Below are positions 58,129 through 64,000 of a stretch of DNA of 64,000 nt, one piece after another (position 1 is the stretch's first letter; every line of letters begins with the position of its first letter). Position numbers and translations under genes: made by a program. Origin of the DNA: Pseudoflavonifractor intestinihominis (GTDB lineage: Bacteria; Bacillota; Clostridia; Oscillospirales; Oscillospiraceae); contig NZ_JBBMFK010000015.1 of assembly GCF_040096055.1 (NCBI RefSeq), forward strand, positions 26,870 to 90,869. Direction: 5' to 3'. The notes under the pieces were generated by a model, which was not told the origin of the DNA, made no database searches, and was given only the letters and a program-made list of their open reading frames with translations.

Positions 58129-59934
58129 ATGGCAAGAGGAAAATTATTTGAAGCATGGACATTCAAACTGTCGCTGCCAGCCCCTTTTGATGACCCGAAG
58201 TTCTCAGGGATGCATGACTTCGGCTTGTCCCAGTACAACACTGCCGGCCGCCTTCGTAAGGCGACCTTGCATGCACCGTCTCTGCGTGCGCTTTTCGCCT
58301 ATGCAAAGCTTGTGCTTGCGACGGAGCAGGGTTCAATGACCGATGGGATGGGCGCGATCGGGCACCAGGAAAACACCTTCCGCATCTCGGAGTACTGCTC
58401 GGCGAACAAGACGGACTGCGTGGTATTCAATACAACAACGGGCAAATTCATTGCCAGTCAGTTTGAGGACGGGAGCGATGTCCCTAAGCCCTATACCATT
58501 GGGGCCGGCAATGGCTCCGGCACTGCGCTGTTTTTCTGCTTGATGCCGATTCTGGAGGAGGATACTGAGTTTCAGTGTTCCTTCGCCACGTTCAAAGACC
58601 ACATGGCCAACGGCTGGTCCGATATGGATGGCGCGTTTGAGTGTGCCCTGCGTCTGTGCGATAACATCTATCGCCGCATTGAGTCGGCGGCACAGGTTGG
58701 TCAGGCAGGTGTGAAGTTGGCCGTGCCCACGACGGGCAATATCGCCTCCATCTCACCGCTGGCTCTGGATAAGGGAAGTTATGCACCGACCGGTGCTACA
58801 TACGGGGAATTCAAGATTTTGAAAGTCGGCGTTTCGAATGTGGTTTCAACACCAGTTGTGAGTCATCGCGACTTCGTTGGAAAGTACGCGCTTTCGCAGC
58901 GGCAATTGACTGCGAGAGAGGACGCTATGGTGCCCAAGCTGCCGGACTGGTATGTCATTCCAAAAGAGGTTGTTCGTGTGTGTGAACACGCAAAACTGAC
59001 CTCACAGTCCAGTCAGCCAATGAGGAACTTCCTCTTCAGAGGCCCGGCAGGCACTGGCAAGACGATGGGTGCCCAAGCAGTTGCAGCGGGCATGCATTTA
59101 CCGTACACGCTGATGACCTGCAGCGCAAACACAGAAATCTCTGACTTGGTCGGTCAGTTCATCCCGGATACCAGCACTGCTGTGGAGCAGGCAGAGAATG
59201 ATGGTGCGCTTCCTACGATTGCCGACATCATCATGCATCCGCCTTCCGTGTATGAGGAACTCACCGGTGTCTACGATGACGCCAAGACGGAGGATGACGT
59301 GCTCGCAAAACTGGTGGAAATCGCGGTTGGTCGGTTGGCACAAAAGGAGGAAAAGCACGGGCAGCGGATCCGCTATGTGGATACACCTCTTTTGGAGGCG
59401 ATTCGCTATGGATACGTGGCAGAGCTGCAGGAGCCTTCGTGTATTGCCAACCCTGGTGTTCTGGTGGGTTTGAACGCTCTGCTGGATAACTGCCAGGCGA
59501 TCACGTTGCCGACGGGCGAACGTGTGCAGCGGCACCCAGATACCGTCATCATTGTGACAACGAATTCGGACTATGAAGGGTGTCGGCCGATGAATCAGAG
59601 CATCATTTCCCGAATGGATCTGATCTATGATATCGAATCTCCTGACTTGGCCACCATGGTAAAGCGTGTCATGAATGTGACGGGATATACGGACGAACAG
59701 GAGGCAACGAAGATGGCGATTGTCGTGCAGGATATCGCAACCCGATGCCGGCAGACGATGATCACCGATGGCAGCTGCGGAATGCGTGAACTCAAGGCCT
59801 GGGTGCTCTCGACCATGATCACAAAGGATCCTTATGAGTCGGCGCTCTCCACAGTCATCGCCTCTGCCTCTGCTGATCCGGAAAACCGGGCGGATCTGAT
59901 TACCACCTGCCTGGAAAAGCAGTATATGCGCTGA
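58129..59934 (+). CDS. AAA+ ATPase (MoxR/CbbQ-like) with a novel N-terminal domain
   Basis: 601 residues. The first ~280 form an unassigned domain (ARGKLFEAWTFKLSLPAPFD, GAGNGSGTALFFCLMPILEE). The AAA+ core: NFLFRGPAGTGKTMGAQAVA (Walker A, about 305), Walker B-like GYVAELQEPSCIANPGVLVG, sensor 1 in VIIVTTNSDYEGCRPMN and an Arg-finger region ISRMDLIYDIESPD. Insert and order resemble MoxR/CbbQ chaperones. The Walker B acid pair reads LQE instead of LDE, so magnesium coordination may differ. MoxR ATPases usually work with a VWA protein; none is encoded nearby. It is preceded by the two-helix protein and followed by small genes. Confidence 0.85.
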   Translation: MARGKLFEAWTFKLSLPAPFDDPKFSGMHDFGLSQYNTAGRLRKATLHAPSLRALFAYAKLVLATEQGSMTDGMGAIGHQENTFRISEYCSANKTDCVVFNTTTGKFIASQFEDGSDVPKPYTIGAGNGSGTALFFCLMPILEEDTEFQCSFATFKDHMANGWSDMDGAFECALRLCDNIYRRIESAAQVGQAGVKLAVPTTGNIASISPLALDKGSYAPTGATYGEFKILKVGVSNVVSTPVVSHRDFVGKYALSQRQLTAREDAMVPKLPDWYVIPKEVVRVCEHAKLTSQSSQPMRNFLFRGPAGTGKTMGAQAVAAGMHLPYTLMTCSANTEISDLVGQFIPDTSTAVEQAENDGALPTIADIIMHPPSVYEELTGVYDDAKTEDDVLAKLVEIAVGRLAQKEEKHGQRIRYVDTPLLEAIRYGYVAELQEPSCIANPGVLVGLNALLDNCQAITLPTGERVQRHPDTVIIVTTNSDYEGCRPMNQSIISRMDLIYDIESPDLATMVKRVMNVTGYTDEQEATKMAIVVQDIATRCRQTMITDGSCGMRELKAWVLSTMITKDPYESALSTVIASASADPENRADLITTCLEKQYMR

Positions 59935-59968
59935 TAAAAAATGAATGTAATGTGAGGTGTGAATTGTA

Positions 59969-60310
59969 ATGAAATACGACGAGATGACCTGTTTTAGATG
60001 TGCTGTTGCAGTGGCAGTAACCTGTATGGAAGATGAACGCCCGCAAAGCGAAACTGTTACGCCGCAGCAAGCGGCAGAGTATATCTGCAATGTGCTGGAT
60101 ATCGTTTTCGCCTACTCCGGGATCGAATGCACAGTTGTTCCTATGATCTATCCGGCCTGCAGCAAGATCCCGCTGATTATTCGGCTCAGCGGGCTGGGTA
60201 CACGCCTGTTCTGGTTCCATGCCCATGCTGCCCAGGAATATTCATTTAGCATCAACGACGCAAGACGCCTGCCGTTTGATGATGTACTGAAAATGGGACA
60301 CCAAAGATGA
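59969..60310 (+). CDS. Hypothetical protein downstream of AAA+ gene
   Basis: 113 residues, GAGGTG before the ATG. MTCFRCAVAVAVTCMEDERP, then TVTPQQAAEYICNVLDIVFA, IPLIIRLSGLGTRLFWFHAH and a C-terminal DDVLKMGHQR. It is soluble and mixed alpha/beta with five Cys in the first 85 residues. No family is recognised. It lies 34 bases after the AAA+ stop, probably in the same transcript. Confidence 0.6.
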   Translation: MKYDEMTCFRCAVAVAVTCMEDERPQSETVTPQQAAEYICNVLDIVFAYSGIECTVVPMIYPACSKIPLIIRLSGLGTRLFWFHAHAAQEYSFSINDARRLPFDDVLKMGHQR

Positions 60311-60344
60311 TATTCTGATGCCAGAATTCAAAGGAGGTGTCCCA

Positions 60345-60953
60345 ATGTACTATTACAGCAAAAATAGCAGAACTAAAATCATTCACACAGAAGATTGCAG
60401 GTATCACCTGGCAATCAGGGAGGAGCACCTGGGCACTTTCCAGACGCTGGTGGAAGCTCACGCAGCCGGCTATCGTCTGTGCAAAGTCTGCAATCCCCTT
60501 GTCGGCATCTTCCATGCTGAGGAGGAAACGTTGATGGAGATCTGCCGGCAGAAGGGGCTCTCAATCAGTCTCCGCAGAAACTTCATTTCCATTTCTTCAC
60601 CCTGGAGCAGTTGGCGGATCCTTGCCGACGATAATCGCAATCACACAAAACTTTACCACCGCAATGACTTCGGGCCAAAGCAATCGGGGCCTGTGGCGGG
60701 ATACCATGACCAGCATGTCAACTATGCCACGCTCCAGGAATATTTGGGCTACATTATTGATCACGACTACTACCGCATGATGCACCCTCTGTATCCTGCG
60801 CCGCAGCCGAAACCAGCTCCAGTGAAAGGTACGAAGCGGTACCGTAAAGCGCAGGCCAGGGAAAAGCGGAAGGCGAAGAAGGCTGCCGTCTGGAATGTAC
60901 TAAGCATCATTGACTCTCTGTCCGCACAAAATCAAACCCGAACTGTCGTTTGA
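60345..60953 (+). CDS. Ada-like zinc-binding-domain protein
   Basis: 202 residues from the ATG after AAAGGAGG (the frame opens 9 codons earlier). The first ~50 residues resemble the zinc module of Ada and related mobile-element proteins: RTKIIHTEDCRYHLAIREEH and AAGYRLCKVCNP, giving three Cys plus a His. The middle is aromatic-rich (LYHRNDFGPKQSGPVAGYHD, LGYIIDHDYYRMMHPLYPAP). The C-terminus is strongly basic (KRYRKAQAREKRKAKKAAVW), compatible with nucleic-acid binding. It belongs to the AAA+ gene series. DNA repair is not supported; the Ada methyltransferase domain is absent. Confidence 0.65.
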   Translation: MYYYSKNSRTKIIHTEDCRYHLAIREEHLGTFQTLVEAHAAGYRLCKVCNPLVGIFHAEEETLMEICRQKGLSISLRRNFISISSPWSSWRILADDNRNHTKLYHRNDFGPKQSGPVAGYHDQHVNYATLQEYLGYIIDHDYYRMMHPLYPAPQPKPAPVKGTKRYRKAQAREKRKAKKAAVWNVLSIIDSLSAQNQTRTVV

Positions 60954-60971
60954 GAAATGGAGTGACATATC

Positions 60972-61172
60972 ATGACTTTTCTCTACATATGGTCAGGCTT
61001 TGCAGGTCTCCTCTGCGTGCTGTTTGTGTTGAAGTTGCTGCTTCAGATCGGGTTGGCCGGAAGCGGACACTATGTGGACTGGTCATCCTATAACGCAATG
61101 CTGCTGGGTCTGCTGATTGTGGTGTTCTTTCCGGTCATGGTGCTCGCCGCCTGTCTTAAAAAGGTGCGATAA
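60972..61172 (+). CDS. Small two-helix membrane protein
   Basis: 66 residues. Two hydrophobic helices (FLYIWSGFAGLLCVLFVLKL, NAMLLGLLIVVFFPVMVLAA) flank GSGHYVDWSSY; a basic end LKKVR. GGAGTG before the ATG; it follows the zinc-binding gene by 18 bases and ends the operon. Confidence 0.6.
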   Translation: MTFLYIWSGFAGLLCVLFVLKLLLQIGLAGSGHYVDWSSYNAMLLGLLIVVFFPVMVLAACLKKVR

Positions 61173-61196
61173 TCCCTCTGGATGGATGTATTCATT

Positions 61197-61234
61197 TTGA
61201 CGTGGTAGCCCCGCTATGGTATCCTTTACCATAG
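61197..61234 (+). promoter_or_regulatory. Promoter and palindrome before the helicase operon
   Basis: TTGACG is followed by a 17-base spacer and TATCCT. The palindrome CTATGGTA-TCCTT-TACCATAG (61214-61234) is perfect over 8 bases per arm and covers the -10, so a repressor would block this promoter. Confidence 0.55.
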
Positions 61235-61264
61235 ATAGGTGATGCACAGGGGAGGTGTTCGGAG

Positions 61265-61717
61265 ATGGGCTCATGCGAAAATGTCCCCTTCCATGGAGAA
61301 CTTCAGAAGATACGCCTCATTGCCAATAATATGGGCTATGGTCCGCTTCCAGCTCCCGACGAGGAGGTGGAGCAGCGGCTAACGATGACCCGAGAGGGTA
61401 AGGTATTGCTCTCCCGCTATTCCTTTCACGATACCATGTGTAATAGGCTCATGAGCCGTAAGCAGTTCTCGGTGGACAGCCGTTGCGTGGAATCTTTGTT
61501 CCAGCAGATTTCCACTCACTTTGCCGAGAACGAACTTATCGGTATGGCAACTGATGTACCAATTTGGAATCTGGAGTTGTTTAACACAACGGGCGAAGTT
61601 TTTCGTTATACAGGGCCCATGTTACGAAAATTCCATCCTTTTCTTGATGTGATCTCCGACAAACTGAGATTACTTTTGGAGAAAGAACACCTGTTTGCCT
61701 TCGATGGTGAACCGTAA
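61265..61717 (+). CDS. Small partner protein of the helicase gene, unknown family
   Basis: 150 residues, GGGAGG 10 bases upstream. Predicted alpha/beta: VEQRLTMTREGKVLLSRYSF, CVESLFQQISTHFAENELIG, VPIWNLELFNTTGEVFRYTG and FLDVISDKLRLLLEKEHLFA, ending FDGEP. I have the impression of similar short proteins with a terminal L-x-x-FDG in Clostridial mobile elements but can name no family. It is the first gene behind a palindromic promoter and 70 bases before the RecQ-like helicase, so the two probably form an operon. Confidence 0.6.
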   Translation: MGSCENVPFHGELQKIRLIANNMGYGPLPAPDEEVEQRLTMTREGKVLLSRYSFHDTMCNRLMSRKQFSVDSRCVESLFQQISTHFAENELIGMATDVPIWNLELFNTTGEVFRYTGPMLRKFHPFLDVISDKLRLLLEKEHLFAFDGEP

Positions 61718-61786
61718 AGCATATTTGTTTTGCCCATCAAGCTTTTATATGTAGAGAAAAAATGCTAAAGAGAAGAGGCCTTGAAT

Positions 61787-63949
61787 ATGAGCCCATTTGA
61801 CAAACTTTTTCAGGCACAAGTGGATAAACTTCTTTCCGCTAATAATAAGCGCCGGGCATTCTTTTTCCGTGGTTTTTTGCCCAAACAAATCGAGTTTCTT
61901 ATTAGACATAAAACCAGCCTATATATGAACGAAGACTTCATTGAGGATGATTGTCTGCAAATTCAGAAAATTGAAGCAAATAAGCGGGCGTTAGTGAAAC
62001 AGCTTGCTCTGGCGGAAGATTCTGTTGTTGGGTTCTATGAAGAGTTGGTCGCGATCTCCTCTGCTGTCAAGGATGTATCTCTCGTTTTTGATGGTGAAAT
62101 TGTTATCATCGATAATCCGCTTTTCGAATCAAATGTCCCTAGCCCACTGTCTCTTGAGCAGGCGGTTGCCTTGTTTGAGTATATGCAGACAGATGGCAAG
62201 ACCGAGAATGATACCTTAGAGGTGCTCAATAGGTATTACCACGAAGTTAATTTCCTTGATGCTGAACATGTATTGGTGGCTCTGGCAAATGTCCACGAAG
62301 ATACGCATTACCTACGCCTCCCGCTTTTTGATAACAAGGATCTGACTGAAATGGCGATGATAAATCAGCCCGCCGATGAAATACTGGAAGGGTCTTCGGA
62401 AGATTGGTTGTATAGATTCTCGGTCATGAGCGGAGCAGCAAATGAAATTGTGTATGTAGTTGATAGTGTCTGCCCACACAATCTAGAAAAGGGACTATTC
62501 ACAGTCCTCGCTGCGCTGTCCATTCCGCATAGCATTCGCCGCGTTGACACTCGAATTCCGGAGATGGAGTATGATGACTCGCAATTTGAAAAGTACCTTC
62601 GACGGTATTGGGGGCCTCAGGCAAAATTCCGGGAGTTAAAGTTCTATAAGCAGCCAAGTGTTTCCAAGGAAATTACAATTATTTCTCAGGGTGCGTTAGT
62701 CAGCGAAATAATAGATCAATGTGAAGCTGCTCGGGATGAAGACTGTACTTATAGAGATATTTTCATCACAGCACCGACTGGAGCTGGTAAATCTTTGCTC
62801 TTTCAGCTGCCGGCACTTTATATGGCGGAGAAGTATGGGCTTATTACAATTGTTGTTACACCATTGGTTGCCCTCATGCATGATCAAGTTGCGCAGCTTG
62901 AACGAGAACGAGGCGTCAAGAATGCGACGTTTCTCAATTCGAAAATAACATTTGAGGAACGTCAGCAACGGATTCAAGAGATCCACGATGGAAAGAAGTC
63001 TATTATCTATCTGGCTCCCGAGTTGTTGCTGGCTTCTGGCCTTCAGCCAATTGTTGGTGAAAGAAGCGTTGGACTGTTAGTAATTGACGAGGTTCACACG
63101 GTAACTTCTTGGGGACGCGATTTTAGACCTGACTATTGTTTCCTGGGAGATTTTTTGAAGACAATTAAACGTACAGGTCAGCGATTCCCTCTTCTATGCT
63201 TAACTGCTACCGCTGTATATTCTGGCCCTGATGATGTTGTCAATGACACAATAGCCGAACTGGATCTTCACAATCCAATCCTACATCTTGGTAACGTGAA
63301 ACGGGATAATATCAACTTCGAAATCAAGCCCGGTGTTCAGGACGGTAGTGGGAAAAGAGTTGAAACCGTTAAACAAGAATTGATTATCGAGCGGCTAATC
63401 AAATATGTTTCTAAAGGAGAAAAAACTCTTGTTTATTGTCCCTACCGTTCGCAAGTAGATTCCATTTATGGTGCGTTGCCAACCGAATATAAGATCAAGA
63501 TCCGGAGGTATCATTCAAAGATCCATGACGCTGAACGCAAAATAACAGAACGGGACTATCGAGATGGCAAAGCAATTGCATTGATTTGTACGAAAGCCTT
63601 TGGAATGGGCATAGATGTCAAAGATATAAAGCACATTATCCACTTTGCACCATCGGGAAACCTCTCTGATTATGTGCAGGAAGTGGGTCGTGCAGCTCGT
63701 GATAATAGTATTGTTGGCTTAGCACACATGGATTTCTTCAGCAGTGATATGCGCTATGTAAAGAGCTTGAATGGCATTTCCGAAATGAAGCAATATCAGC
63801 TTCGTGAAATGTTAAAGAAGTTGTATAGTATATACAGTGTTAAAAATCACAGGAATCTACTTGTGGCTCCAGATTCTTTCGCTTATCTCTTTGAAGACAG
63901 CGATCTGGAAAACAGAACGAAAAGCTGTGTTTGTCAAACGAAAATGTGA
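61787..63949 (+). CDS. RecQ-like SF2 helicase with N-terminal extension, 3' truncated
   Basis: 720 residues to a stop that lies in foreign sequence. The ATG is preceded by GAAGAGG at 8 bases. An unassigned ~320-residue N-terminal part is followed by RecQ-type helicase motifs: FITAPTGAGKSLLFQLPALY (I, about 328), VIDEVHTVTSWGRDFRPDYC (II plus the RecQ aromatic loop), LLCLTATAVYSG (III), KTLVYCPYRSQVDSIYGAL (IV), FGMGIDVKDIKHIIHFAP (V) and LSDYVQEVGRAARDN (VI). Walker B reads DEVH. Family-like sequence ends at DSDLENRTK; the last eight residues come from the adjoining insertion sequence, so further C-terminal domains have been lost. The role is unproven; such helicases occur in defence and repair. 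Confidence 0.88.
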   Translation: MSPFDKLFQAQVDKLLSANNKRRAFFFRGFLPKQIEFLIRHKTSLYMNEDFIEDDCLQIQKIEANKRALVKQLALAEDSVVGFYEELVAISSAVKDVSLVFDGEIVIIDNPLFESNVPSPLSLEQAVALFEYMQTDGKTENDTLEVLNRYYHEVNFLDAEHVLVALANVHEDTHYLRLPLFDNKDLTEMAMINQPADEILEGSSEDWLYRFSVMSGAANEIVYVVDSVCPHNLEKGLFTVLAALSIPHSIRRVDTRIPEMEYDDSQFEKYLRRYWGPQAKFRELKFYKQPSVSKEITIISQGALVSEIIDQCEAARDEDCTYRDIFITAPTGAGKSLLFQLPALYMAEKYGLITIVVTPLVALMHDQVAQLERERGVKNATFLNSKITFEERQQRIQEIHDGKKSIIYLAPELLLASGLQPIVGERSVGLLVIDEVHTVTSWGRDFRPDYCFLGDFLKTIKRTGQRFPLLCLTATAVYSGPDDVVNDTIAELDLHNPILHLGNVKRDNINFEIKPGVQDGSGKRVETVKQELIIERLIKYVSKGEKTLVYCPYRSQVDSIYGALPTEYKIKIRRYHSKIHDAERKITERDYRDGKAIALICTKAFGMGIDVKDIKHIIHFAPSGNLSDYVQEVGRAARDNSIVGLAHMDFFSSDMRYVKSLNGISEMKQYQLREMLKKLYSIYSVKNHRNLLVAPDSFAYLFEDSDLENRTKSCVCQTKM

Positions 63950-64000
63950 GCAAAAGGGCCCCAAAAAAGTGAGCACCTTCAGCACCAGATTTCATGTCGT
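63926..64000. mobile_element. Probable insertion-sequence end (IS21-like)
   Basis: Helicase homology stops at about 63925. The new sequence begins TGT, as IS21-family ends do, and contains two near repeats, AAAATGTGAGCA and AAAAAGTGAGCA, 20 bases apart; multiple terminal repeats of this type are characteristic of IS21. Only the first ~75 bases are in the window. Confidence 0.5.

Overview
The window reads as a GC-rich Clostridia chromosome of the Oscillospiraceae/Flavonifractor-like gut type. The evidence is strong GGAGG ribosome sites, a selenocysteine operon, split transketolase, PFL/ACT protein pair, GHKL/LytTR signalling, DUF3793-flavodoxin and DUF6110-type P-ATPase modules, and Firmicutes-style integrative elements. 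The taxon is an inference from gene content only.

Layout. 1-6.5 kb is a metal-homeostasis region: a partial methyltransferase, a CopZ-like protein, a DtxR-family repressor facing a sigma-A promoter that carries two palindromic DtxR-like boxes, then DUF3793 protein, flavodoxin, AraC regulator, a 26-residue membrane peptide, DUF6110 protein and a P1B-type ATPase. 6.5-12.3 kb is AT-richer mobile debris: two XRE regulators, a long non-coding stretch, a serine recombinase broken onto a headless KilA-N gene, a DUF5677 protein and a GNAT. 12.4-53.6 kb is mainly housekeeping: gltBD behind a candidate attenuator, GNAT, DJ-1-like protein, HAD phosphatase, split transketolase, argS, DUF1934, murI, PAP2 phosphatase, a secreted copper-amine-oxidase-N-domain protein, selA-selB-tRNA-Sec, MATE pump, P-loop protein, pgi, the PFL/ACT/YfbR/HPr-like series, mtaB, an EamA exporter, and a glycan locus of two circularly permuted GH3 enzymes, a lipoprotein and a GHKL/LytTR pair whose response regulator is frameshifted.

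From 53.6 kb to the end is an integrative element whose boundary is a 48-base copy of the 3' end of rpsI. It carries a tyrosine integrase, a small coupled protein, a tiny membrane peptide, a headless sortase-anchored Cna-B surface protein abutting ssb, an uncharacterised AAA+ operon, and a large RecQ-like helicase with a small partner behind a perfect palindrome. The helicase is cut by what looks like the end of an insertion sequence at the right edge.

The two observations I rate highest are (i) two neighbouring genes, pgi and the PFL gene, each followed by a second copy of its own last 32-39 bases with a related three-hairpin element between the copies and the native terminator lying beyond the outer copy, and (ii) the uncharacterised AAA+ and RecQ-like helicase cargo of the rpsI-integrated element.
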